Source: Sphingorhabdus sp. SMR4y
GTDB taxonomy: Bacteria; Pseudomonadota; Alphaproteobacteria; Sphingomonadales; Sphingomonadaceae
Length of the DNA stretch: 64,000 nt
Direction of reading: 5' to 3'
Assembly (NCBI RefSeq): GCF_002218195.1
Contig: NZ_CP022336.1
Span: 1,178,001-1,242,000, forward strand
The position numbers were made by a program, and so were the translations under genes. This document shows positions 9,390-18,672 of the stretch, in pieces. Position 1 is the stretch's first letter, and each line of letters opens with the position of its first letter. Under the pieces are notes generated by a model, which worked only from the letters and a program-made list of their open reading frames with translations, searched no databases and was not told the origin of the DNA.

Positions 9390-9854
9390 ATGTTTAAAGC
9401 AGTTTCTCTCGCGATAGCGCTGATCATGCCGGGCACGGCATTGGCCGCCAACACGGTCAGCCTGTCGAGCGATGTGTTCGTCGAGCGCAAGGTGGCAAAG
9501 CCCAATGGCACCACCGCGCTGGTGCTCGAACAGCCAACGACCGTCACACCGGGCGACAAGCTCGTGTTCGTCGTAAAATATAAGAATGTCGGCCGCGCGC
9601 CGGCCACGGATTTCTCTGTCACCAATCCGCTACCGAAGGCGGTGGCGTTCAATGGAACGTCTGATGGCACTGAAATTGTCTCCGTTGACGGAGGCAAGAG
9701 CTGGGGACCGCTTGCGGACCTCACCTATCTGGGCGGGAACGGCGAAGTCCGCCCCGCTCTCATGACCGATGTTACCCATGTGAAATGGACGTTCAATCGT
9801 GCCCTTTCTGCAGGTTCGGGAGGGAAATTGGTTTTTCGCGGCACTGTGAAGTGA
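9390..9854 (+). CDS. Exported single DUF11-like domain protein
   Basis: Predicted 154 residues with a clean signal peptide (MFKAVSLAIALIMPGTALAA). The frame is open from 9369, but the ATG at 9390 has GGGG 9 nt before it and starts the signal peptide, so I use it. The mature part begins NTVSLSSDVFVERKV, similar to the DSDVFVVDRKV segment of the next protein, and carries one DUF11-like Ig-type domain (TPGDKLVFVVKYKNVGRAPATDF, then NPLPKAVAFNG). It starts 21 nt after the preceding stop, so it is very likely cotranscribed. Function is unknown; a minor structural subunit is a guess. Confidence 0.72.
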   Translation: MFKAVSLAIALIMPGTALAANTVSLSSDVFVERKVAKPNGTTALVLEQPTTVTPGDKLVFVVKYKNVGRAPATDFSVTNPLPKAVAFNGTSDGTEIVSVDGGKSWGPLADLTYLGGNGEVRPALMTDVTHVKWTFNRALSAGSGGKLVFRGTVK

Positions 9855-9916
9855 CCGCAACCGTACCGGATCGCCGCGGGGTTAGGCGATCCAAATAAGT
9901 GAAACAGGAGACAGTT

Positions 9917-11026
9917 ATGACCAGTATACTGAAACTTCTCGTTGCCACTAGTACCATTTCTGTAGCGGCGCTGGGTGCAAACCCGGCGTTCGCTGCAGAT
10001 CTGGGCACTGATGCAGGAACGAGCATTACCAATACCGTAAGCGTGGCCTATAATGTCGGGGGAACCGGCCAGACCGCAGAAACCGACAGCGACGTTTTTG
10101 TCGTCGACCGTAAAGTCAATCTCGTCATCGCCAAAAGCGACGCGGTGAACACTTCGGTAGCGCCGAACGCCACACAGCAGGCCGTGACCTACACGGTCAG
10201 CAACCAGACCAACGACACCATCGACGTGTTGCTCAGTTCCGAACAACTGGCCACCGACGATTTCGACGTGTCCGGCGCGATCACATATTATCTCGATAAT
10301 GGCAGCACCGCCGGGGTCTTTGATGCCGGTGACACGCTGATCACCTATATCGACAACCTGCCCGAAGACAGCAGCGTCACGATTCATGCCGTGGCCAATA
10401 TTCCCGGCGGCGTCGTTACCGGCGATCTGGCGGATCTCGTCCTGATCGGCCAGGCAGCAGCCCATGGCGGCAGCGGCCTTCCGGCGACCGGCGTGGGCGT
10501 GCAGGGCACTGCCTTCACGGACGATTCGGGCGATGCGGACGATGCGTCGCAAGTGCAGAATGTCTTTGCCGACACGGCAGGGACAGGCAGCTCCGACGGA
10601 GCCGGCGACGGCTATCACAGCGCCACCGACACTTATGAAGTGGCTGCAGCGGACATCACGGTGACCAAAACCAGCAATGTCCTGTGGGATCCGGTCAACG
10701 GCAGCACCAATCCGAAAGCCATTCCCGGCGCAATTGTCGAATATTGCATCGCGGTCGCCAACGCGGCCGGCGGCGCAACGGCAACCGGCGTGGCCATTTC
10801 GGATACGATTCCGGCCAATCTGACCTATTACAACAGCCTGGCCACCGGTCCGGCGACGGTTCCGGCCGTCATCGGCGTGGTAACCGAAGGTACGGTCACC
10901 GGATCCACCTGTAATGCAGATGGCACCGGTACCGGTTCGGAGGCCGCCGGGGTGGTTTCGGGCAATCTTGGCACTGTTGCCTCGGGTTCGACCGAAACGC
11001 TCGTCTTCCGGGTCACGGTCGAATAG
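9917..11026 (+). CDS. Exported DUF11-type beta-domain protein
   Basis: A 369-residue protein with signal peptide (ILKLLVATSTISVAALGANPAFA). The frame opens at a GTG (9899), but the ATG at 9917 has CAGGAGA 6 nt upstream and is preferred. The N-terminal module (ITNTVSVAYNVGG..DSDVFVVDRKVNLVI) matches those at 8328 and 11086. The middle has YYLDNGSTAGVFDAGDTLI, parallel to the DSNGNGVYDPGVD stretch of the first gene, so the two are paralogous over their length. The C-terminal DUF11 repeat (DITVTKTSNVLWDPVNG to ETLVFRVTVE) contains two cysteines about 75 residues apart that could form a disulphide. No enzymatic motif was seen. Confidence 0.76.
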   Translation: MTSILKLLVATSTISVAALGANPAFAADLGTDAGTSITNTVSVAYNVGGTGQTAETDSDVFVVDRKVNLVIAKSDAVNTSVAPNATQQAVTYTVSNQTNDTIDVLLSSEQLATDDFDVSGAITYYLDNGSTAGVFDAGDTLITYIDNLPEDSSVTIHAVANIPGGVVTGDLADLVLIGQAAAHGGSGLPATGVGVQGTAFTDDSGDADDASQVQNVFADTAGTGSSDGAGDGYHSATDTYEVAAADITVTKTSNVLWDPVNGSTNPKAIPGAIVEYCIAVANAAGGATATGVAISDTIPANLTYYNSLATGPATVPAVIGVVTEGTVTGSTCNADGTGTGSEAAGVVSGNLGTVASGSTETLVFRVTVE

Positions 11027-11085
11027 CGTTTTCGCAATTTGGCGGCAGGCCGGCATTTGCGCCGGTTTGCCGCTGAATTCCGGAC

Positions 11086-14000
11086 ATGACCGTGGGTAAA
11101 CTGACCACCTTTTTCAAGCCAGTCGGTCTGGCATTGGCGGCTTGCGCCCTCAGCGCACCGGCCTCTACGGCACTCGCCCAGCCCGAGTTTGCCGAGGAGC
11201 AGCCGCATGCGCACGATTTCGCGATCGAACAGGCGCAGGATCTGCCGCTGATCAGCAATATCGCGCAAGCGGAATGGGATATCGGCGGCCAGCGGCTGCG
11301 GAAACCGTCCAATCGCGTCGATGTCCAGGTCGAGCAGCCCCCTGCCGATCCGCTGGAAATCACGATTTACCACTTTGCCGACCCGCCAGGGGCCGAGCAA
11401 TTTCCGATTGGCCAGACAATGTGCCGCGGCACGCAAGGCAGTGTGCCGATCGAACTCAGCGGCGCCTTCGCCGGAACGCCCAGAAGCCCGGCCTCGGTCA
11501 TGCCGACCGACAATATCAGGGCCGGCGAGCCTCTGATCGTCTCGATCATGGCCGATGACCGCAATCTCAATCCGCTGGCGATCGACAGTTTCGACATCTA
11601 TCTGACCACGCCGACCGGTGACCGGGAACAGATCAATATTGTCGAAACCGCGGTCAACAGCGGCCGCTTTGTCGGGCTGATCAACACCGCCGCGGTTCCG
11701 CCCTCCCCGATCCAGGGCGATTGCGTCCTCTCGGTCAAACGCGGGGAATCCTTCGACATCACCGTCCATGAACTGGGCGGCCGGGCCATTGGCATCGCGA
11801 AAGTCGGAATTCTGATCGATCCGTTTGGCGAAATATTCGACAGCGCCGACGGCACGCCGGTCAGCGGCGCGCGCGTCACCCTGATCGACATCGTCACCGG
11901 CCAGCCTGCCCAGGTCTTTGGGGATGACGGGGTTTCGCTGTTCCCGAGCACGGTGATTTCGGGCAGCAGCGTCACCGACAGCAGCGGCACCGTCTATGAC
12001 TTCCCTGACGGCTATTATCGCTTCCCCTTTGCAAAACCGGGCCGTTATCGCCTGCTCGTCGAGCCGCCCGCACCCTATAGTTTCGCGTCGGCTGCGACGC
12101 CGCAGCAAATGACAGGATTGCGGCGGACCGACGGGCTTCCCTTTATCATTGTCGACGGTTCCTATGGCGGTGTCATCGTCCTGAACGACCCGGCCCCGGT
12201 GCGCGTTGATGTGCCGGTGGACCGGCCCGGCGCGCCATTGCTGATCACAAAATCCGCCTCGACGACCCAGGCAGCGCCCGGAGACGCCGTGCAATATCGC
12301 ATCACCGTGCAGAATTCCGATGTCCGGCGAAGCACCGGCCAGATCACGATTGCCGACCAGCTTCCGGCAGCAATGCGGCTCAAGGCCGGCACGGTCCGCT
12401 ATAATGGCGATCTGATCACGCCCACGGTCGCCGGCAATGGACAGGATTTCTCGGTCGCCGTACCGCCGCTGGCTCCGTCCGCAACCGCCCTGCTGACCTA
12501 TATTGCCGAAGTGCGCCAGGATGCCCGGCCCGGAGACGCGCTCAATCTCGCGTCCGCGCGCGATGATCGCGGCGCCACCAGCGAGACCGTCGATGCGATC
12601 ATCAGCATTGTCCGCGACGGCATTTCCGAACGGTTCACGCTGGTCGGCCGGATCACCGAAGGCGGTTGCAGCACCGATCCGCGGACGGCTGCGGGCATTG
12701 GCAACATCCGTGTGATGCTGCAGGACGGGACCTATACCGTCACCGACAGCGACGGCCGCTACCATTTCGAGGGGCTAAAACCCGGCCTGCACGTGGTCCA
12801 GATCGATCCGTCGACCTTCCCGGCCGATCAGGCACCGGTTGATTGTGCGCAGAATACGCGCAGCGCGGGCAGCGCTATTTCCCGCTTTGTCGAAGGCCGT
12901 GGCGGCGCGCTGAAACGCGCAGACTTCCGCGCCAGAACAGTCGCTCCCAGAGAGATGAAGACAGCCACGGCCTATCAGAAGCCGGAGGTCCTGACGGATC
13001 CCGAAGCCGCTGGCGCCGGCCGTGACTGGATTTCCGGCGAACAGCCCGGCATCGCATGGCTGTTTCCCGAGGCAGAGCATAATCCGCGGGTCAAGGCGCT
13101 GCGCGTCGCGATCAAGCATCACGCCGGTCAGCGGGTCGAGCTTTCGGTCAATGGCAAACCGGTCACCCCCCTCGCCTTCGACGGCATCAAGAAAAGCGCC
13201 GACGGCAAGGTCCGGGTCAGCACCTGGCGCGGGATCGAGATCGGCGAGCGCAGCAATATGCTTGTCGCCCGCGTCGTCGACCGTGATGGCAAGCTGGTCC
13301 GGGAACTGGAGCGCAAGGTCCATTATGCCGGCAGCCCGCTGCACGCGGAACTGCTGAAAGACCGCTCCATTCTCGTCGCCGATGGCGTCACCCGTCCGGT
13401 AATCGCGGTCCGGCTGACCGACCGCGACGGCAGGCCTGCCCGCAACGGCATGGTCGGTGACTTTTCTGTTCCGGCTCCTTATGCGCCGGCGATCGAAATC
13501 GACGCGCAGCAAGCCAACCAGCTCGCCGGTCTCGAACGCGGCGGCCCCGTGTGGCGGGTCGAGGGCGAGCAAGGCATTGCCTATATCGAGCTGGCTCCAA
13601 CCACGGCTTCCGGTTCGCTGAGCATTGCCTTCCCCTTCCGCGACGGCGAAGTCGAACGCGCGCAACGGGTCGAAACCTGGCTTGATCCGGGTGACCGGCC
13701 ATGGACCGTGGTCGGCTTCGCTGCCGGCACCTTAGGTTTCAACACGCTCGACGAACGGCTCGAGGATCTCGCCAACGATGAGGACACTATCAACGTCGAT
13801 GGCCGCGTCGCGCTTTATGCGAAGGGCCGGGTGACCGGCAAATGGCTGATGACTCTCGCCTATGACAGCGACAAGGAAGAAGATGAAACCCGGTTCCAGG
13901 GCATCATCGACCCGCGCCGCTATTATACCGTCTATGCCGACCGCAGCGAACAGCGTTATGACGCCGCGTCGGTCCGCCGTCTCTATCTGAAGCTCGAACG

Positions 14001-16230
14001 CCCCCAGTTTTACGCCCTGTTCGGCGATTATGAAACCGGCATCAGCGAGCCCGAGCTGGCCCGTTACCAGCGCGCCTTCAACGGTATCAAGGCGGAATAT
14101 AAAAGCGATCAGGTGCATCTCAACGCCTTTGCCGCCGATTCACCCAACCGGTTCCGCCGGGAGGAAATTCAGGGCAATGGCCTTTCCGGCCCTTATGCCC
14201 TCGCCTCCCGGGACATCCTGGCCAACAGCGAACGGATCGCACTGGAAACCCGCGACCGCTTTCGCTCGGAACGGATCGTCGAGCGGCGCGAGCTGACCCG
14301 GCATATCGACTATGATATCGACTATCTCGCCGGGACACTCCGTTTCCGCGAGCCGGTGCTCAGCCGTAGCAGCGCGCTCGATCCGCAGTTCATCATCGCC
14401 GAATATGAAGTTCTCGGTATCGGCGACCGCAATCTCAACGCGGGTGGCCGCGCGACTTACCAGACCGCCGACAAGAAGCTGAAAATCGGCGCAACAGCGG
14501 TGCACGACGAAAATGAAAGCGTCAAAACCGATCTGCTGGGCGTCGACGTCCGTTATCGCCCGGATCTCAAGACCGAATTGCGGGCGGAACTTGCCCTCAC
14601 CGACAATGAAGCGAAGGACCTGAGCGCAACCAGCAGCGGCAAGGCAGCAACCGCATGGCTGGTCGAGGCCGAACATCACGGTTCGAAATTCGACATTCTC
14701 GCCTATGTCCGGCGTCAGGCTTCGGGCTATGGCCTGGGCCAGTTGAATGCCGCCGAAAGCGGCACCCGCAAGTTCGGCATCGATGGCCGGGTCGGCATAA
14801 GCGACAATCTCTCGCTTGCCGTAACCGGATACCAAGAGAATTTCCTGATGTCCGACGCGCGCCGTCGTGCCGCGACCGCCGAACTGGAATATCGCTCCGA
14901 CGACACATCTTTCCGCGCCGGACTGGTCTATGCCAATGACCGGCTGTCGGACGGCGCGGTGAATGAATCGACCCTTGTCCGGCTCGGTGCGACGCAGCGG
15001 CTTTTCGGCGGCAAGCTGGAGCTCGATGCGCAGACCGAATTTGCGCTGGGTGGACAGGATGAAAGCATCGACTTCCCGGCCCGGCACAGCGTCTCGGCGC
15101 GCTACGCGTTGACCGAGGACATCAAGATCATTGGCACCTACGAGATTGCCGATGGCGAGAATATCGATGCCCGCACCGCCCGTATCGGCGTCGATGTCTC
15201 TCCCTGGAACGGTGCGCGCATCGTCAGCAGCATGAACCAGCAGGACATCACCGAATATGGCCCGCGCAGCTACGCCGCCTACGGCCTGACGCAAAGCATT
15301 CCGGTCGGTGACAAATGGACCATCGATTTCTCGCTGGATGGCAATGAAACGATCAGCGGATTCGATTCCGACGATGTGATCAACAGCGAACAGCCGGTCG
15401 CCTCTGGCGGTTTTCTTGGCAATGATGCAACATTGACCGAAGATTTTCTCGCGGTCACCGCTGGCGCAACGTACCGGCACGACGACTGGAGCTGGACCGG
15501 CCGCGCCGAATATCGCGATGGCGATATCAGCACCCGCTACGGGCTGACCACCGCCCTGCTGAAGCAGATCGGCGAAGGCAGCGCGCTCGGCGCACTGGCC
15601 AGCATATTCATTGCCAAGGATGAAAATGGCGTCAGCTCGCGTGTCATCGAAGCCGAAGCGAGCTGGGCCCATCGTCCGTCGGACAGCCGCTGGTCATGGC
15701 TCGAAAAGCTCGAATTCCGGGAAGATCGCGTGCGCAACGCTGTTTCCGGCACGTCGGGACCGATTGGTGGCGCGCCGCTGCTGGTCGATGGCAATGTCAC
15801 ATCGCGCCGGATCATCAACAGCCTGAGCGTGAATTACACACCGCTGCAATCAAATGACGGCATTTTCAGCGAAGCGGGGGAATATGCATTCTTCTGGGGC
15901 AGCCGCTATGTTTTCGATCGTTTCGGCCAGGACGATGTCAAAGGCTGGAGCAATGTCGTCGGCGCGGATGTCAAATTCGACCTGTCCGACACGATTGACG
16001 TCGGCGGTCAGGCCACCGCCCGCATCGGCAATGACTTCGACAGCGTCGCCTATTCCGGCGGACCAAGCATCGGCATCACCCCGTTCAAGAACGCCTATAT
16101 CTCGGTCGGCTATAATGTCGTCGGTTTCGCCGATCGCGACTTTGAGGAAAGCCGCTATACAAGAGACGGCCCGTTCGTCACCTTCCGCCTGAAATTCGAC
16201 CAGGAAAGTCTGGGCGGCTTGGGGCTTTGA
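11086..16230 (+). CDS. Giant DUF11/SdrD-B-like protein with C-terminal outer-membrane barrel
   Basis: 1714 residues. Signal peptide to about residue 31 (ALAACALSAPASTALAQ). Residues about 50-90 repeat the shared module of the small neighbours (LISNIAQAEWDIGG..SNRVDVQVEQ). About 245-335: a Cna-B/carboxypeptidase-regulatory-like domain (GTPVSGARVTLIDI). About 383-490: one DUF11 domain. About 517-590: a second Cna-B/SdrD-type domain (VMLQDGTYTVTDSDGRYHFEGL). About 645-870: Ig-like region. About 876-1714: alternating amphipathic strands with many aromatic girdle residues and the stretch YDIDYLAGTLRFREPV, which I read as a large outer-membrane beta-barrel. Cysteines appear in pairs (MCRGT/GDCVL and GGCST/VDCAQ). 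Role unknown; anchoring or export of the small DUF11 proteins is inference. It ends ahead of a REP-like repeat. Confidence 0.72.
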   Translation: MTVGKLTTFFKPVGLALAACALSAPASTALAQPEFAEEQPHAHDFAIEQAQDLPLISNIAQAEWDIGGQRLRKPSNRVDVQVEQPPADPLEITIYHFADPPGAEQFPIGQTMCRGTQGSVPIELSGAFAGTPRSPASVMPTDNIRAGEPLIVSIMADDRNLNPLAIDSFDIYLTTPTGDREQINIVETAVNSGRFVGLINTAAVPPSPIQGDCVLSVKRGESFDITVHELGGRAIGIAKVGILIDPFGEIFDSADGTPVSGARVTLIDIVTGQPAQVFGDDGVSLFPSTVISGSSVTDSSGTVYDFPDGYYRFPFAKPGRYRLLVEPPAPYSFASAATPQQMTGLRRTDGLPFIIVDGSYGGVIVLNDPAPVRVDVPVDRPGAPLLITKSASTTQAAPGDAVQYRITVQNSDVRRSTGQITIADQLPAAMRLKAGTVRYNGDLITPTVAGNGQDFSVAVPPLAPSATALLTYIAEVRQDARPGDALNLASARDDRGATSETVDAIISIVRDGISERFTLVGRITEGGCSTDPRTAAGIGNIRVMLQDGTYTVTDSDGRYHFEGLKPGLHVVQIDPSTFPADQAPVDCAQNTRSAGSAISRFVEGRGGALKRADFRARTVAPREMKTATAYQKPEVLTDPEAAGAGRDWISGEQPGIAWLFPEAEHNPRVKALRVAIKHHAGQRVELSVNGKPVTPLAFDGIKKSADGKVRVSTWRGIEIGERSNMLVARVVDRDGKLVRELERKVHYAGSPLHAELLKDRSILVADGVTRPVIAVRLTDRDGRPARNGMVGDFSVPAPYAPAIEIDAQQANQLAGLERGGPVWRVEGEQGIAYIELAPTTASGSLSIAFPFRDGEVERAQRVETWLDPGDRPWTVVGFAAGTLGFNTLDERLEDLANDEDTINVDGRVALYAKGRVTGKWLMTLAYDSDKEEDETRFQGIIDPRRYYTVYADRSEQRYDAASVRRLYLKLERPQFYALFGDYETGISEPELARYQRAFNGIKAEYKSDQVHLNAFAADSPNRFRREEIQGNGLSGPYALASRDILANSERIALETRDRFRSERIVERRELTRHIDYDIDYLAGTLRFREPVLSRSSALDPQFIIAEYEVLGIGDRNLNAGGRATYQTADKKLKIGATAVHDENESVKTDLLGVDVRYRPDLKTELRAELALTDNEAKDLSATSSGKAATAWLVEAEHHGSKFDILAYVRRQASGYGLGQLNAAESGTRKFGIDGRVGISDNLSLAVTGYQENFLMSDARRRAATAELEYRSDDTSFRAGLVYANDRLSDGAVNESTLVRLGATQRLFGGKLELDAQTEFALGGQDESIDFPARHSVSARYALTEDIKIIGTYEIADGENIDARTARIGVDVSPWNGARIVSSMNQQDITEYGPRSYAAYGLTQSIPVGDKWTIDFSLDGNETISGFDSDDVINSEQPVASGGFLGNDATLTEDFLAVTAGATYRHDDWSWTGRAEYRDGDISTRYGLTTALLKQIGEGSALGALASIFIAKDENGVSSRVIEAEASWAHRPSDSRWSWLEKLEFREDRVRNAVSGTSGPIGGAPLLVDGNVTSRRIINSLSVNYTPLQSNDGIFSEAGEYAFFWGSRYVFDRFGQDDVKGWSNVVGADVKFDLSDTIDVGGQATARIGNDFDSVAYSGGPSIGITPFKNAYISVGYNVVGFADRDFEESRYTRDGPFVTFRLKFDQESLGGLGL

Positions 16231-16257
16231 GGGTGGAAAAGAAACAATAGCCCCATT

Positions 16258-16328
16258 CCGTTCGCACGGAGCCTGTCGAAGTGCTTCTAGCGGTGTAGAC
16301 TGTCCTTCGACAAGCTCAGGACGAACGG
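16258..16328. repeat. REP-like inverted repeat
   Basis: The left arm CCGTTCGCACGGAGCCTGTCGAAG (16258-16281, quoted in parts as CCGTTCG and GAGCCTGTCGAAG) faces the right arm CTTCGACAAGCTCAGGACGAACGG (16305-16328, ending GACGAACGG), with a 23-nt spacer. The arms are near-perfect complements. This TTCGACA-G-CTCAG-ACGAACGG type of palindrome is widespread between genes in alphaproteobacteria, especially sphingomonads. It lies between the convergent giant surface-protein gene and bkdB, and may also act as a transcription stop or mRNA stabiliser. Only this copy was found in the window. Confidence 0.85.
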
Positions 16329-16345
16329 CAACTCCCCCGCGCCCT

Positions 16346-17653
16346 TCAGTCCGCGAACAATAATACCGGCGTCTCGAGCAGGTGCTTGAGCGCCTGCACA
16401 TAGCTCGCCGCATCATAGCCATCGACCACGCGGTGATCGCAGGAGATCGACAGGTTCATCAGCTTCCGTGCGTGAATCTCGCCGTCGATGATCATCGGGC
16501 GTTCGACAATCTTGTTGGGTCCGATGATCGCCACTTCCGGACGGTTGATCACCGGCGTTGTCGCAATGCCGCCAAGCGGGCCAAGCGACGTCAGCGTCAG
16601 GGTCGAGCCGGTCAGCTCTTTCGCAGTCGCCGTTCCTTCTCGTGCGGCATTTGCCAGTCGGGCTATCTCGGAGGCCAGTTGCCAGACATTCATGTCCTGC
16701 GCATCCCGCAGCACCGGCACCATCAGCCCCTGCCCCGTCTGCGTGGCCATGCCGAGATGGACCGCACCATGGCGAGTGACGACTCCGGCCTCGTCATCAT
16801 AAGTCGCATTGAGCATCGGAAATTCGGGCAGCGATTTGCAGATCGCGACAATCATCAGCGGCAACATGGTCAGTTTGGGCCGGTCGCCACGATTGGCGTT
16901 CAGATCGGCGCGCATATCTTCCAGCTCGGTCATGTCGATTTCGTCGACATAGGAGAAATGCGGAATATTCCGTTTCGATTCTGCCATATTCTGTGCAATT
17001 CTGCGCCGCATGCCGATAACTTTTATCACTTCATCGTCACGTTTTTGCACGCTGCCGGCTGGGCGATAGCCCTGGCCCGAACCATAGTTCAGATAGGCGT
17101 CGAGATCGCTGTGCCGGATATGCTCTCCCTGCGCTTTCACCTGCCCCAGATCGACGCCGAGATCGGCCGCCCGCTTGCGAACCGCCGGCGTGGCGAGCAC
17201 TTTCTGCCCGTCATTTTTCGGTGCCGGACTATCGGCAGCCTCGGCAGCCTCATCGGCCTCTATCTTATCCGATGGCGGCGTTGGACTTGAATTTATCTCT
17301 TTTTTATCAATATCTTGATCGACATTCCTGGCAACAGGCTCCGGCTCTTCAGAGACACTGGCACCAACGTCGGATGCTTCCAAATCTTCCAATTTGTCGG
17401 CATCCACTTCGCCCTCGACCTCGATCTCCACCAGCATCGATCCGATCGCGACAATATCGCCTTCTTCCCCGGCCAGTGCGACAATTGTGCCGGACACCGG
17501 CGCTTCCATCTCGACGGTGGCCTTGTCGGTCATGACGTCGGCCAGCTGATCGTCTTCGGCCACGACATCGCCGATCTTGATATGCCATTTGACGATTTCC
17601 GCTTCGGCAATACCCTCGCCAATATCAGGCAGATTGAATGTATATTTGCTCAT
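16346..17653 (-). CDS. bkdB: Branched-chain 2-oxoacid dehydrogenase E2 (dihydrolipoyl acyltransferase)
   Basis: 435 residues in the order expected for an E2: lipoyl domain (DKATVEMEAPVSGTIVAL, lipoyl Lys near residue 44), an acidic Ala/Glu/Pro-rich linker to about residue 150, a peripheral-subunit-binding domain (ATPAVRKRAADLGVD), and the acyltransferase core ending with the catalytic SCDHRVVDG near residue 405. It moves acyl groups from E1 to CoA. The start ATG overlaps the E1-beta stop by 4 nt. No E3 gene is in the operon; the flavoprotein at 39454 is a membrane fusion and an unlikely partner. Confidence 0.92.
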   Translation of the reverse strand: MSKYTFNLPDIGEGIAEAEIVKWHIKIGDVVAEDDQLADVMTDKATVEMEAPVSGTIVALAGEEGDIVAIGSMLVEIEVEGEVDADKLEDLEASDVGASVSEEPEPVARNVDQDIDKKEINSSPTPPSDKIEADEAAEAADSPAPKNDGQKVLATPAVRKRAADLGVDLGQVKAQGEHIRHSDLDAYLNYGSGQGYRPAGSVQKRDDEVIKVIGMRRRIAQNMAESKRNIPHFSYVDEIDMTELEDMRADLNANRGDRPKLTMLPLMIVAICKSLPEFPMLNATYDDEAGVVTRHGAVHLGMATQTGQGLMVPVLRDAQDMNVWQLASEIARLANAAREGTATAKELTGSTLTLTSLGPLGGIATTPVINRPEVAIIGPNKIVERPMIIDGEIHARKLMNLSISCDHRVVDGYDAASYVQALKHLLETPVLLFAD

Positions 17654-18672
17654 GATTTCAAGTCCCTGACAATTTTCTCCAGCGCTTCACCGATCCGCAC
17701 CGGTCCGGGGAAATAGGCCCATTCCAGGCTGTGCGGATAAGGCGTATCAAAGCCGGTGACCCGCTCGATCGGCGCCTCCAGATGATAGAAACAGCGTTCC
17801 TGCACCAGCGCCGACAGCTCCGCGCCAAAGCCGCTGGTCCGGGTCGCCTCGTGCACGATCAGGCAGCGTCCGGTCTTCTTCACCGACTCTTCGATCGTCT
17901 CGATATCCACCGGAACAAGTGTCCGCAAATCAATGACTTCGGCGTTTATCTCATGTTCCTCGACCACCGCCTTGGCGACATGGACCATCGTGCCATAAGC
18001 GAGAACCGTTACCGCATCCCCCTCGCGCACGATCTTGGCCTTGCCCAGCGGCACTGAATAATAGTCCTCCGGCACTTCGGCTTCGGCAAATTTCGACCAG
18101 GGCGCGACCGGATTGTCATAATAGCCGGTAAATGGCCCGTTATAGATACGCTTTGGCTCGAAAAAGAGCACCGGATCATTGTCCTCGATCGCCGCAATCA
18201 ACAGCCCCTTGGCGTCATAAGGCGTTGATGGAATGACGGTTTTCAGGCCCGAAACATGGGTAAACATCGCTTCCGGCGACTGGCTGTGCGTCTGCCCGCC
18301 AAAAATACCGCCGCCAAAGGGCGACCGGACCGTCAGCGGCGCGGTAAACTCGCCCGCCGAACGATAGCGCAGCCGCGCTGCTTCGGAGATCAGCTGGTCC
18401 ATGCCGGGATAGATATAATCGGCAAACTGGATTTCCGGCACCGGTCTCAGACCGTAGGCACACATGCCCACCGCCGCGCCGATGATGCCGCATTCGGAGA
18501 TTGGCGTGTCAAAGCAGCGGGTCTTGCCGAATTTCTCCTGCAACCCGGCTGTCGCGCGGAAAACCCCGCCAAAATAGCCGACATCTTCGCCCATGATCAC
18601 GACATCGTCGTCGCGCTGCATCATCGTTTCGAGGCCGCTGTTGATCGCCTCTATCATGTTCATGACGGCCAT
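17650..18672 (-). CDS. bkdA2: Branched-chain 2-oxoacid dehydrogenase E1 beta subunit
   Basis: 340-residue transketolase-like beta subunit: MNMIEAINSGLETMM at the N terminus, then GEDVGYFGGVFRATAGL near residue 28, the CYS-free substrate loop TPISECGIIGAAVGM near residue 56, and PFGGGIFGGQTHSQSPEA near residue 117. The C-terminal transketolase domain begins at about residue 215. It forms the alpha2beta2 E1 with the gene upstream, whose 3' end overlaps its start by 13 nt, so translation is coupled. It acts in Val/Leu/Ile breakdown, producing branched acyl-CoA that could also prime branched fatty acids. Confidence 0.92.
   Translation of the reverse strand: MAVMNMIEAINSGLETMMQRDDDVVIMGEDVGYFGGVFRATAGLQEKFGKTRCFDTPISECGIIGAAVGMCAYGLRPVPEIQFADYIYPGMDQLISEAARLRYRSAGEFTAPLTVRSPFGGGIFGGQTHSQSPEAMFTHVSGLKTVIPSTPYDAKGLLIAAIEDNDPVLFFEPKRIYNGPFTGYYDNPVAPWSKFAEAEVPEDYYSVPLGKAKIVREGDAVTVLAYGTMVHVAKAVVEEHEINAEVIDLRTLVPVDIETIEESVKKTGRCLIVHEATRTSGFGAELSALVQERCFYHLEAPIERVTGFDTPYPHSLEWAYFPGPVRIGEALEKIVRDLKS

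Noticed and set aside
10828-12765. 645-codon minus-strand frame opposite the DUF11 genes
   Set aside because: It crosses two clear plus-strand genes and is rich in Arg/Gly/Asp/Ile as expected for an antisense shadow of GC-rich DNA. No family motif or ribosome-binding site was seen.
14140-15672. 510-codon minus-strand frame inside the giant barrel gene
   Set aside because: It is fully inside the 11086-16230 gene and has antisense-shadow composition, with no recognisable domain.
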